Of a stretch of 64,000 bases of DNA, positions 20,381 through 32,342 are shown piece after piece. Within the stretch, counting starts at the first letter, position 1. The number at the start of each line of letters is the position of its first letter. Position numbers and translations under genes: made by a program. Under the pieces are notes generated by a model that saw only the letters and a list, made by a program, of their open reading frames with translations, did not search any database and had not been told where the DNA came from. The DNA comes from Wolfiporia cocos (Eukaryota; Basidiomycota; Agaricomycetes; Polyporales; Phaeolaceae). The stretch is taken from NCBI GenBank assembly GCA_029448655.1, contig JACCLO010000012.1, positions 2,852,001-2,916,000 of the forward strand. Direction: 5' to 3'.

Positions 20381-21386
20381 ACAAGCCTCGGGGCACACCT
20401 GGAAAATGTTTGCGGAGGTGTACGGCAAGAAGACGGATAAGGAAATTGCCGAAAAGGAGATTGAAGGGTACTTCGGAGACGAAGGGAAAAAGAAGCTCCA
20501 ATCGGACTTCTTTTCTTGGGCACAGAAGCTCAGGACCCTGGCTCGTCTGGCCGAGACTGACAACAAGACGTTGTTCAGTCACATCAAACGGATCCTCCCG
20601 GAAAAGGTGCGAGAGACCCTCGCTACCTTGGAATCGGTCCCCGGCTTTACAATGCCGACCGACTGGGAGATATACCTCGATATGGCCATTGACCTCTATA
20701 AGAGGCAATACCCGGACAAGCTCAAAGGCAAAATCTTTGAGGAAGAAAAGAGGAAGGAGTCGTCGGGGTCTGGCAAGACCACCGACAAAGCTACGTCGAA
20801 GCCTGCCAAGGCTGATGACAAAGGCAAAGGCAAGGCAAAGGAAACCGGCTCTTACGGGAAGGACTGTCGCAAGCACCCCGGACAACACAAATGGGGTGAC
20901 TGTCCTGAGAACCCTAAGAACAAGCCGAAGGAAGCCAAGCCGGCCAGTGGTGGAAGCGGAACGACGAAGCCGACAGGCTCGTCGAGCGGAACGCAACAGT
21001 CGGGCCAGAAGAAATTGGACCCGAAGAAAAAATACAAGGTCCGAGTTGTCAGCACCCAGGAACTGGTGACTGACGACGAAGATGAGTCCCCCCAAGCCAC
21101 CGTAGGGACCATCTGGACCAACGTTCCGAACCAACCAGAGGTGGTTCCTCTGGCCCCCACTACGCGCATCAGCGATGAGGAGAAAAGCGGGAGCCCGGTG
21201 CGATCGGCAGAAAGCACCAGCCCCGTCCAGACCCAGTCGACTGGTTCGACTTCGACTGCGCCTACACCGTCGGGCGACTCCATCAGGACACATCTGCCCT
21301 GGCTTCGCAAGCGGATAGCCGACTCCGCAAATACCCTGGGCATCTACGGAAGCTCTGCCTCGGGTTTTCCCACCGAGCACATGTGA
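20381..21386 (+). CDS. gag: gag of element C1, C-terminal part
   Basis: Reading resumes after E at the CCTCGGGG following the duplication and continues through the capsid-like region (TDKEIAEKEIEGYFG, LPEKVRETLATLESV, DWEIYLDMAIDLYK), a Lys-rich linker and a degenerate knuckle (CRKHPGQHKWGDC, giving a C/H/H/C spacing unlike canonical CCHC). A Ser/Thr/Pro-rich tail ends PTEHM. The stop TGA (21384-21386) overlaps a possible pol ATG in TGATG. The homologous capsid region in A and G supports the assignment. Confidence 0.88.
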
Positions 21387-23374
21387 TGACCTGCCCACTT
21401 GTGCTCCCATGTAACTTTAGTCCCGTACCCGCTGTAAAGAGTGTATTCAAGTCAATGTATCATATTTTTGGCAACGATGCGCGCGACTTCGCTCGATCTT
21501 TTCGTGTCGAAGTAACACTCTGGGTATATGGGCAAAAAGTGCAGGCTCTGGCTTTAATCGACAGCGGTGCAACCATATCGGTCATATCACAACGATTGGT
21601 CGATAAACATAAGCTGGTCACCGACAAACTAGCGTTTCCCATTACGGTTACAAACGCAGACGGAACAGAAAACGTCGCCGGCCGCTTAACGCAATCAGTA
21701 AAAGCATTCATGCAACATGGCACACACAAGGAAAAAATAGGTCTGACGGTCATGCACCTAGAACCAGACCTAATCCTTGGCTATGACTGGTTGCGTCTCC
21801 ACAATCCCACCTTTGATTGGAGGAAAGGAGAAATGGAATATGCACGCTGTACACATGACCAACCGTACGCCAGAAAAAAGGGTAACCGCCCTTCTGAGGA
21901 GGAATCAGTGGAACTCCCAGAAAAGGAAATCATCGAAGTAAATTCGATTTGGGACACTCCCGTGGACATATTAGGAGAGGAGGACCCCGAAAATCCTTTG
22001 ATCGCTTGGGTGGCAACCCTTGACGACGAGGAAATGAACCTGCTGACACAGTTGGTAGCCGAGGTACTTGACAAAGACCTCGACGAAGCAGACGACCGTG
22101 AGGAAAACACACCACCGATTGACATTGAAAAATGGCGATCGTTAGTGCCCGAACAATACCAAGAGTATGGGCCAACGGTGTTCTCACAAAAGGCGTCAGA
22201 GAGGATGCCGGAACGGAAGCCCTGGGACCACGCCATAGTGCTTGAACCAGATGCGCAGCTTCCTCCCCCGGTAAAACCATACAAAATGTCTCCCCAAGAG
22301 CGTAATAGCTTGGATGAGTGGATAGACACCGAACTACGGAAGGGTTACATTCGACCGTCCGAAAGTCCGATGGCATCCCCAGTCTTCTTCGTCCACAAAA
22401 AGGACGGAGGACTGCGGATGGTTGTCGATTACAGGAGGCTAAACGAAATAACCGTGAAAAATCGTTATCCGATACCTCGGATCGATGACCTAATCGATCA
22501 ATTGTCCCATGCGACCATCTTCACCAAAATAGACCTTAGATGGGGATACAATAACGTCCGCATCAAAGAAGGTGATGAATGGAAGACGGCGTTTATCACA
22601 CACCGTGGACTATACGAGGCAACGGTAATGTATTTCGGTTTCTGCAATGCCCCCGCAACGTTCCAAGCGATGATGAATTCAATCCTCGCACCGTTCATTC
22701 GTACCGGCAAGGTGGTTGTCTATCTAGACGACATCTTGATTTTCGGGAATGATATGGAGGAACATCGGCGACTTACCAAAGGGGTTCTCCAAACCCTGAA
22801 GGACTCGGACTTGTATGCGAAGCCCGAAAAGTGCTTTTTCGAACAGTCTTCCATCGAATACCTAGGAATGATCATTTCCGACGGTAACATCATGATGGAT
22901 CCGAAGAAGTACGCCGGAGTTCAGGACTGGCCCAGACCTACTAAGGTCAAAGAGGTTCAAGCTTTCCTTGGATTCGCCAATTTCTACAGGCGATTCATAG
23001 AAGGCTTCTCAAAAATAGCCAAACCACTCACCATGCTGACCAAAAAGTCAGAAGCTTGGCATTGGGACGCCGAGCAGGAAAATGCCTTCCAAACCCTAAA
23101 GGAAGCATTTACCAAAGCGCCCGTGCTTCGAATTCCGTCGCACGATCAGCCTTTCCGCGTAGAAACAGATGCGTCAGACTTCGCTACCGGAGCAGTACTA
23201 TCTCAGTTAGATCCTACGGATAAAAAATTCCACCCCGTGGCGTACTATAGCAAATCGCTAAGTGCCCCGGAAAGGAACTACGAGATCTACGACAAGGAAA
23301 TGTTGGCTGTCATCAGAGCTCTAGAGGAGTGGCGACACTACCTAGAGGGACACCCTGAAAAATTCGAGATATGG
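21386..23374 (+). CDS. pol: pol of element C1, part 1: protease, RT, RNase H start
   Basis: The frame is also open one codon upstream; the ATG at 21386 overlaps the gag stop. The protease has ALIDSGATISVI near 21550 and LILGYDWL near 21775. RT extends from KGYIRPSESPMASPVFF through the catalytic YLDD at about 22721-22732 to EYLGMIISDG. RNase H begins FRVETDASDFATGAVL near 23155 and runs to EEWRHYLEGHPEKFEIW, where element D interrupts. It continues in frame at 29195, giving a predicted product of about 1475 residues overall. No internal stop codon was seen in this half. Confidence 0.92.
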
Positions 23375-24348
23375 TGTCACAGATTTATCTGGGACTTACA
23401 GCATTTTTCCTACGATTATAGCAATTTACCTGGGATTTATACGTCTAACTACCAGTTATCTACGGGTTAACTCCCACTGCCACCACGACAAGCTCTTAAC
23501 TGGGCTTATCACCACATGACTAGCTTACATAACGCTACGGCACCTTCCGGTCCAATAGCATAATTACAGCTACGTCATACAGGTCTCGCCCGTCAGAGCA
23601 AGACCAGCCACGTCATAGATCCTAGATCATAATGGCACCTCAGGCGCGCCACGCCTTCGCATAATAATGGCAACACGGCCAAATAGCACTATATTAGCAT
23701 CAAGGCAATATCGCTATAGGCTACGGCCTTCTCGGCCTCTCACGGACTCGGCGTTCTCCAAGTCCCGGGCTTCTGCCATCACGGCGTTGCCCAAACACCG
23801 GTCCTCGCCTCACGGCTAAGACCACCATATGCTCCGGTAACCTTCCGGTCCGGACATATCACATGCTACGGTGCCTGCTGGCCCAATAGCATTACGACCT
23901 CGGCGTTCCGCCTTGGTCAGTACACGATGACCGGCCAATCGCCATTATACCGCACGGTATCCGGCAACCGGCATCCCTTATACCCGGGCTGCGCCCGTCT
24001 TCACATGTCCATCTAACGATGAGACCACACGCTCTCTCTTTTACCATTGGCTCGGCCATTACCGGCGGGTCACGGCCTTTGTAGAGTAGTCGTATCACTT
24101 GGTCGCCCTTATGGCAACCAAGCCCACACTCCTTATCGGGCATGCACTATACAGTAGCACATGACCCGTTAAATATATGTATATAAGTAGGGCCTTGACG
24201 GCCTATAACTTTAGTTCTATTCTTCTCGGCGTACGCCGTAGAAGAACCTTCCACCTACTACCGCGTCTGATAACCTCTACCTCACCTCGTCGCCTTAGTT
24301 CATCGCAAGGATACTGGCGTGGTGAGTCCCACAGAGCCATCTGTGTCA
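23375..24348 (+). repeat. 5' LTR of element D
   Basis: 974 bp, TGTCACAGATTTATC...CATCTGTGTCA. The box TATATGTATATAAG near 24173-24187 lies 30 bp before TAGTTCTATTCTT (24212-24224), the partner of the priming site. Confidence 0.94.
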
Positions 24349-27300
24349 TAAGAATAGAACTACCTACCCCCCTGCGCCTCCTTAACTGGTGGCGCCTGGG
24401 TTTTTCCTCCTACAGGTGTCTGAGATAGCGCAGGGGCCGCTACTCTCCTGCAAAGGGGATGTATGCTCCGTGGTTGTGGATATGGGATACATCGGCGGCG
24501 GGCTTAGCGGCCTGCTGCCACCCAGTGGGGCGCTGCTTGCCTAATCAGCAGCATGCGTCCTGCGAACCCGGACTCCAGGGTTAAGGAGAGGCGCCGGCTT
24601 CCTGACAAGGTTGCTGGTGCCAGCGGTTGAGACCCGCCTATTGGGAAAAGGGGACCGTCTGCCTGTGTGCGCGCAACCCCCTGTCTTGGCAATCCCTGTT
24701 CAGGGACCCAACACTACCAGTAGGATCCCCATAGGGATATGCGCTTCGGCGTATTCCCTTAGTTGGGTGTGGGAATCTTCCAAAGCCGCCCCCCAGGCGT
24801 AAGGGGCCCGCTTGGGATCTCCTTCGGGGAATCCAAGTGGTGAGGCGGTGAGACTCGCAAGGTCAAGCCGGCCGAGGTCACTCGCGGTAGCCAATAGCGT
24901 AAGTCCTACGGGCAGCTCGGCGTGCGAGCCTGGGTTAAACCGAGTTGGGGCCCCACCGGAAGCATGCGGCGTTGCCCACCATCTTTGATGTGTGGAGCGC
25001 TCGTGAATGCGCGATCTTAGATCGACGGATGGTTTTTTAGCCCTGATGTGACACCCAGGTGGCTATAGATGGCAAGCCTTACCACTAAAGCGTGGACCGG
25101 TCGCGGTGTAATACTGCGACCACTTTCCAGCTCATCTCCGCGAGGAAATGGGCTGTGTATCCTATTCCCAACCATGTGACCCAGCCTGTCAAGCGCTGGC
25201 AGTCACCGACTCTCTTTCTAGAAGGAAGTCGCGCGCTTCGATGAAGACACCTGTCGGCTAACTTCCGCGCGGCGTCCTGACAAGGGCGCCCCTAACCATG
25301 CCCCCGTTCTTCTTGTGTTAGACATGACCACTCAGCGTTGATCGCTGATGACGAGCTCTCTTTCAGGTACCCTGGTATCCCAGTCCAAAAGTAGATAAAT
25401 ATGTAGTTTTAGCGGCGGCTCCTAGTAGCTTACTTACCTTGTAAAGTAGCTTAGAAACCGTCCAATAGCATTTGTATTCGCCTCTGGAAATCCTGCGTCA
25501 CCTGCTGGTTCCCAGGTTATCTAGCCTGGTTAAGGTCGCCTATGTACATAAAAGGCAACCTTTACGTCTTACGGGTACACTTAGTCAATCGAAGAACGAT
25601 ACTAGTACCTGTTCCCTTAGACGTAGGATCGCGTACGCTTGGCAAATATATGCTTATAACTATCATTACTATGGGAATGCCTAGGTACCAAGTCGATTAG
25701 GATTCACATAATCCGTCGGCGCCCGTTTGACTTCGGTCTTCGCTCCTGAAAAGGGGATTCGGGTTATTGAGCATCTGTCATTTGGTCACATGTCATAAGA
25801 ACCTTTGAACGGGGGCACCCCTTCCGGTAATGGAATTCCTGACAAGGAAATTACCATCCGTTTGGGAAGAGACGTCTGACAAGCGTCTATAAATAATTGG
25901 GTACAGCGCTGTTTCCACCAGCCACCCACGTACAAACAGATCGCAACAAGATTACTCCATTGAATCTTGCAATCTGGGTTAGAGGAAAGGAAAACAAGGG
26001 ACACACGCTATTGATACGCGTTCCCTTGAAGTGTAGCGGAGGCCGCAAGGCTTCTAGAATCACACTTCATTCGGCATTCTCGCACAATCGCCGAATCCAC
26101 ACCGGTTTCCAACCGGTTCCCCCCCTGTATTGAAATCGACAATTTCGCACGCCACTCGCAAAATTCGTCACGAGGCTCGCTACCTCACCTTTGATTTCAC
26201 TTCGATTCAACTTTTCTCTGTGGGGAGAATAACCGAATTCGAAAAATACACCTTAGCAAATTCAATGCGATCGTCCGCAAAAGGTCTCGAAGAAGCACTC
26301 GAAAACTTCCAGAGATAACAAGGGAGCCCCCCTTATTAGGACAATCAAGCCGATTTGGCAATCGGTTATCATTTATTTGCTTGGTTTACGGAAACCTACG
26401 CCGTCGAGACGCGTAATAAATAAATCCGGATCTGTACCCTTACGACAAGAAAGGATTACATCTCGTCACTACATCGAATATGGGCCTGGAAAACCCTTCG
26501 ATTCCGACAAACTAGGGCTTGGAAACCTTAGTATAAAAATCTGGTCGCATATGCGAGCGACTACTGGATACAGCCTTATATGGATATACGACAAGAATAC
26601 CTTAGGCCCACATCCACCCACCCTTATCTGGGTATAGAGGCGGTTTAACCTCTTTAAAAACCAAAACCATCTGGATAGGTTTGATCGGGAGATCAAACGT
26701 GAAAGAGGGGGTGGAAACCCTAATTTCGCACCTAGGACCTTAACAAGTCCACTATCCCACGCTTACAAATGTACCTTACGGTCATTAAAGCAACAAACGA
26801 CATGCACTAAGAGGCCTGATTACCCTCATTCATGCTCGTACTGTCCTATTCGTATATGGACGACAACCCTGTAATAGGAATATAGTAGCTATCTATCCAA
26901 TAGCGAAATATATCCTCCCCCACGATCATCCCAGTTCCCACGCTTACAATGTCATACTCAATCGAAGAACGACTTTAACGACATACAAGCACATTGGAAA
27001 CTACCGTCATCGCCACCACGTGACTTTAGCCCTTACGGGATATACCTTTACGAGACAACTCCTGACAAGGATGTATGTTCTCACGGTTACCCAATAAGGC
27101 CTCACTACGGCAACGACACTACAGTCTAGGGAATACAATCATAAGCATTGACCATAATGCACAATGATCAGTACCTATACTATGGGGTTTTACACGAGAA
27201 GCCTACTCGTTAATAAATAGTGCATACAACCACGAAGGCACAGCTTCATTCCGGAACTTACGACTCCGAAGAGATCGCTACATTGAAGCAATCTAACTAG

Positions 27301-28215
27301 GGGACACAACCCCTGTAACAAATGGGCATTGACAAATGTCACACGCTTAGTACTTGCGATACTAGGGAGGCGACGCCTCATAAACGTTCATAAGGCGACG
27401 TCCTTTAATAACCGTTCAACCGCATAAGTCGTACAAAGTAGGATTACCCCTGTACAAGCACAAAGCCTAAGACACCCGCCACGCAAATGAAGGAACTTGC
27501 AATCCCTTTCACTGCTAGGCAATAGACGTCGAAAAAGCACCGCTATGCTACATTCAATGGGTACTACGCATAAGCAACATATCCGCCAAAGGGCTCGAAG
27601 AGACACTAGAAAATCTCCAGAGCTAACAGTGAAGCCCTCACTCTAAGGAATATCGCACAATGCTATCCGAAACACGTACAACGACACAATGCACCCTCCA
27701 ATACGCTTGGCAAGCTATTAGGAGTACAGATTACTAGTAGACTCAAAGGCACTATATGAGGAACATTTCCATATCGCCTTCTACTACGAGTAACGTCATA
27801 AGCAAAAGCAACAATCCGACAAAGGTCGCGAAAAGGCACTTGAACACCTTCAGCGATAACAGGAGAGCCCCTCCTTCTAGGATCCGCGTGCACAATGACA
27901 ATACACTCTAGTAACACGACTACAATTCCCAAACAACGGCATTTGACCTTTCGGTCATCACGCGTTGATAATCGCTAGTAACGGCATTTAGCACTTCGCT
28001 ATCACGCGTTACAAATCAATAAGGAATAAATCGCCTTCCACGCTCAGGCTCCATCCACAAGTCCTGAAACCCCCATTTATCCCTGTTCAATTGACAAAAT
28101 TGAAGCAGCACCATAACGGCATTTGACACATCGTCATCACGCGTTATACCGCTCTTGGGACGTACATAATGAGGAATAGTTTCATCAGGGACGATGAAAC
28201 CTAAAGCGGGGGTAA
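24349..28215 (+). other. Interior of element D: leader block and repeated modules, no gene
   Basis: The first ~0.9 kb matches the element A leader in blocks, including the palindrome CGATCTTAGATCG (25012-25024). A TCCTGAAAAGG motif is at 25744-25754. Three related modules of ~50-60 bp lie near 26270-26330, 27585-27635 and 27825-27880; each can be read as a short KGLEEALENLQ-like peptide followed by TAA. Near 27945-28150 an ACGGCATTTG...TCATCACGCGTT motif recurs three times. No frame longer than 90 codons is credible. GCGGGGGTAA at the end is the polypurine tract. Confidence 0.6.
24350..24362 (+). promoter_or_regulatory. Self-priming site of element D
   Basis: AAGAATAGAACTA, one base after the LTR, is an exact 13-nt complement of 24212-24224. 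Confidence 0.8.
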
Positions 28216-29189
28216 TGTCACAGATTTATCTGGGACTTACAGCATTTTTCCTACGATTATAGCAATTTACCTGGGATTTATACGTCTAACTACCAGTTAT
28301 CTACGGGTTAACTCCCACTGCCACCACGACAAGCTCTTAACTGGGCTTATCACCACATGACTAGCTTACATAACGCTACGGCACCTTCCGGTCCAATAGC
28401 ATAATTACAGCTACGTCATACAGGTCTCGCCCGTCAGAGCAAGACCAGCCACGTCATAGATCCTAGATCATAATGGCACCTCAGGCGCGCCACGCCTTCG
28501 CATAATAATGGCAACACGGCCAAATAGCACTATATTAGCATCAAGGCAATATCGCTATAGGCTACGGCCTTCTCGGCCTCTCACGGACTCGGCGTTCTCC
28601 AAGTCCCGGGCTTCTGCCATCACGGCGTTGCCCAAACACCGGTCCTCGCCTCACGGCTAAGACCACCATATGCTCCGGTAACCTTCCGGTCCGGACATAT
28701 CACATGCTACGGTGCCTGCTGGCCCAATAGCATTACGACCTCGGCGTTCCGCCTTGGTCAGTACACGATGACCGGCCAATCGCCATTATACCGCACGGTA
28801 TCCGGCAACCGGCATCCCTTATACCCGGGCTGCGCCCGTCTTCACATGTCCATCTAACGATGAGACCACACGCTCTCTCTTTTACCATTGGCTCGGCCAT
28901 TACCGGCGGGTCACGGCCTTTGTAGAGTAGTCGTATCACTTGGTCGCCCTTATGGCAACCAAGCCCACACTCCTTATCGGGCATGCACTATACAGTAGCA
29001 CATGACCCGTTAAATATATGTATATAAGTAGGGCCTTGACGGCCTATAACTTTAGTTCTATTCTTCTCGGCGTACGCCGTAGAAGAACCTTCCACCTACT
29101 ACCGCGTCTGATAACCTCTACCTCACCTCGTCGCCTTAGTTCATCGCAAGGATACTGGCGTGGTGAGTCCCACAGAGCCATCTGTGTCA
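28216..29189 (+). repeat. 3' LTR of element D
   Basis: 974 bp, identical by eye to 23375-24348 and followed by the TATGG duplication. The open frame beginning at 29018 starts inside this LTR by chance; the real coding sequence resumes at 29190. Confidence 0.94.
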
Positions 29190-31633
29190 TATGGTCAGAT
29201 CATCTAAACCTGACCTATTTCAAAACGGCGCAAAAACTGACGAGACGACAAGCCCGCTGGGCACTGTACCTCTCACGCTTCAACTTCCAAATGAAGCACA
29301 AACCTGGCAAAACAATGCTAACCGCGGATCCTCTGTCCAGGCGGCCAGACCATGAGGAGGGGGTGGATCTCGATAATCGCGATCAGGTTCTTCTGAAACC
29401 TGAGTGGTTCGAGCAAGAGTACATGGCAATGGCTCTTGATACCTCCCATGCTGCCCCACAATCGGAAGACGAATCGATACTCCGAGAGATTCGCAAAGCG
29501 TTGCTAGACGACAAGGTCACAAAAGACTACAAGGAGCTGCTCTCATCCGGCCCTCGTGAATTCAAAAAAGACCTATCAGAATGGAACTACGAAGGAGGGT
29601 TACTCCTCCGAAGAGGCAAAGTCTACGTTCCAGCTACACCAGCGGATATCAGACGGCAAGTGGTCGAGTATCATCACGATCACAAGTCAGCTGGGCATTT
29701 CGGACGATACAAAACGTACGAATTACTAAGCCGCAACTATTGGTGGCCCGGAATGTTCGTCTATGTCAAAAAATACGTAGACGGATGTGACACATGCCAA
29801 CGTATGAAGAACCACCCGCAGAAGCCGTACGGACCCCTGCAACCCTTACCGGTGCCGTCAGGCCCGTGGGAAGTGGTGACAATAGACCTGATTACACAGC
29901 TACCCCCATCGGGAATGCATAACGCGATCATGGTCGTCGTGGATCGGTTGACCAAAAGAGCAAGGTTTTTCCCAATAGAAAACACCTTCTCAACGAAAGA
30001 CCTAGCTACGATACTCTATCAAAAGGTATATCCCTTACACGGGTTACCAAAACAGATAGTATCGGACAGAGGGACACAATTCGCCTCAAAACTATTTGGT
30101 GAATGGTGCACCCTGCTGGGAATTCAAAGGTCGATGACTACAGCGTACCATCCGCAGGCAGACGGACAAACCGAACGAGTAAACCAAATACTCGAACAGT
30201 ATCTACGGTGCTATATCAATACGTACCAAAAAGATAACTGGTCGGAGTTCCTGCCAACAGCGGAATTTGCGTACAATAATGCAGCCAGCGAAACTACCAA
30301 GGAATCTCCGTTCCTGGTAGAATTAGGTCGTCATCCAATTGCAGGACCAAGCAGTTTCGAGCCAAGTCGAAACAAAGACCTAGTAGAAATTGCGAACACA
30401 CGGTTCTCTGCACAAGAGAAAGCTAAGGCGGCAATGAAAATTGCAGCCGAAAGATGGTCCTGGTACTACGACCAAAAGAAGCAAGTTGTCCCCTTCAAAG
30501 TAGGCGACAAAGTACTCGTGGACGTGCGAAGTTGGCAAGACACCGAAAGGAGTCTAGCCCCACGCTACATCGGCCCATTCCGAATCACGGAAAAATTGGG
30601 ACCGGTAACGTTCAAAGTATACATGGACGCACAATATAGGGCATATCACCCTGTGTTCCATGCTTCGAAACTGGTTATGTACAAGGAATCAACCATCGAA
30701 GGTCAGAAAAGTCATCCTCCAGCGGCTGACAAGCCAATGGAAATGGAAGACCCGGAAGAATGGGAAGTGGAAGCCATTCTCGACCATCGTAACCGACACG
30801 GCCGGTGGGAATACCTTATCCATTGGAAAGGCACCGGACCTGCGGAAGACACGTGGGAAATCGAGGAACATTTGGCTAACGCTAAGGAAATTCTGGACGA
30901 GTACAAGGCAAAATATTCAGCCCTTAGTACCGACCCAAATCAACCCCTTCGCCGATCAACCAGACTCGGCGGAACACGGCAGACAATAGCCGTCTTCGAC
31001 CCTGACTCACCAGATTGGGACTCGGACACATGTGTCTGGCCCGATGACTGGCCCCAATACCGAGACGATGTCGACCCTACACAACCGAAAGTGTACTACA
31101 AGCGCGACCCCTTTACAGGGCAATGGGTACATTCCGATGTTGAGTTCAACGAAGACTTGGAAATCGAAGTGGGAGTCAACGGCAAACTACCGACCAGGGG
31201 AACAACCGATGCGATCGGCTATGATCTATATGCCGCGCAGGATATCCTAATTAATTCATGGAAATCCGCCTCGGTCCCCACCGATATTCGTATCAAAGTT
31301 CCTTATGGGACATACGGCCGGATAGCGCCAAGGTCTGGACTTGCGAAAAAGGGCATCGACGTCCTTGCAGGTGTAATAGACCATGACTACCGCGGAGAAG
31401 TCTTCGTCATGTTGATGAACCTCACTGGAGACCCGTACCAAGTAAAGAAAGGCGACAGAATTGCTCAGCTAATCTGCGAAGTAGCGATCACGCCCGAAAT
31501 ACAGGAATCCATGACCAAGGAGAAGTTCGAAAAAGAAATTCGACCTCACCTACATGGAAGTGGGCCCTACAACGAGCAGTTCAACAAGCCAACTAAGCGC
31601 GGTACACAAGGTTTTGGATCGACAGGACGATAA
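29190..31633 (+). CDS. pol: pol of element C1, part 2: RNase H end, integrase, chromodomain, dUTPase
   Basis: In order: RNase H end with LTRRQARWALYLSRF; integrase zinc domain (HH...CDTCQRMK, 29670-29810); catalytic core with Asp in VTIDLITQ, Asp in VSDRGTQFAS and Glu in ADGQTERVNQ; and an integrase C-terminal region with PRYIGPF. A chromodomain follows at about 30760-30915 (EVEAILDHRN, YLIHWKG, DTWEIEEHL), expected to direct integration to marked chromatin. Then a dUTPase at about 31165-31630 with all five motifs: IGYDLYAAQ, PRSGLAKK, GVIDHDYRG, GDRIAQLI and the P-loop-like RGTQGFGSTG. The five motifs are those of trimeric dUTPases, which hydrolyse dUTP and limit uracil in cDNA. Stop at 31631-31633. 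Confidence 0.93.
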
Positions 31634-31723
31634 AAGTGGAAAAACCGTAAAGTCTAACCCTTCAACGGGCTCTAGCACAACTTCTACTCTCAACGGGGTC
31701 GTTGAAATCTAAGGGGGGGGTAA

Positions 31724-32342
31724 TGTCACAAGAATTCTCCTAGTTTCCCTATATTTCTTACTATTTTTCCGGCAATTCTACGAATTATCTACGACTTTCT
31801 AGACCAATAACTAGCTTATCTGGTTCATAAGTTAACGGTTACATACGTGCCGAATGATGGCCGCGTTATCTCCCGTAACGACGGTCTTATCTTATCACTA
31901 GTAGTTACCATCAGTCACATGTCTAGTTCTAGCCAATCGGACATTCCGTCCGGAAGCAGTCAGCGTATAAACGTCAGCGGACCGGGCTTTGGTCACGCCC
32001 CGTCTTTATAATGACAAGAGCGCAAAACGCCATTCGTGCGGCCTACGCCGCCTTTCTATATCCCGGTCTTGATCGGCATATGTATTTATCGTATATTACT
32101 AAGTACTTAGGTACCTGGGGACTTGTACATACAAATACGGACATTAGTATTATCTAATAAGACTGTTAGGGGTCTTATTTATTATGTATATATACTAGAC
32201 TTGCTGAGCGCTATTGCCTCAGTTCTATTCATTGCATTCATACTACGAGTTAACCACTCAACGTATCCTGCTTAACATCTGCTTTATCTCTTGCCTAACC
32301 AGCAATACCAAGATCATAACAAGTAAGTGTTATCTTGTGTTA
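31724..32342 (+). repeat. 3' LTR of element C1
   Basis: 619 bp, TGTCACAAG...CTTGTGTTA, preceded by GGGGGGGGTAA. It abuts the interior of an H-family pol directly, with no duplication matching the C1 left flank. Confidence 0.92.

Larger units (their letters stand above)
23375..29189 (+). mobile_element. Element D: 5.8-kb non-autonomous LTR element in pol of C1
   Basis: Two 974-bp LTRs flank 3,867 bp that lack any gag or pol. The TATGG duplication (23370-23374 and 29190-29194) is exact. By eye the LTRs are identical; for instance the region 23892-24143 matches 28733-28984 throughout. The 5' part of the interior is related to the leader of element A, suggesting that D derives from or parasitises an A-like family. 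Large size with no coding capacity fits the LARD class of non-autonomous elements. Confidence 0.93.
14955..32342 (+). mobile_element. Element C1: Tf1/sushi-type retrotransposon carrying two nested elements
   Basis: Order: 5' LTR, leader, ORF0, gag (split by E), pol with C-terminal dUTPase (split by D), polypurine tract and 3' LTR. Without E and D and their duplications, C1 is about 9.65 kb. All three ORFs stay open across the gaps, so C1 was probably intact when E and D landed. Its two LTRs differ at roughly 20 positions, while those of E and D look identical, which agrees with the nesting order. No matching duplication flanks C1, and its right neighbour is an element-H interior, so one flank has probably been rearranged. 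Confidence 0.88.

Noticed and set aside
20208..21410. 400-codon minus-strand frame opposite gag of C1
   Set aside because: It is the antisense shadow of gag, begins and ends with LTR sequence, and has no domain.
23892..24143. 83-codon frame present identically at 28733-28984
   Set aside because: The identity is that of the two D LTRs; the frame lies antisense in the LTR and has no features.
29018..29189. N-terminal extension of the second pol part of C1
   Set aside because: These codons lie inside the 3' LTR of D; pol coding resumes only after the TATGG duplication.
32327..32342. Start codon for the H0 pol fragment
   Set aside because: The codons before 32343 belong to the C1 3' LTR; the fragment has no start of its own.
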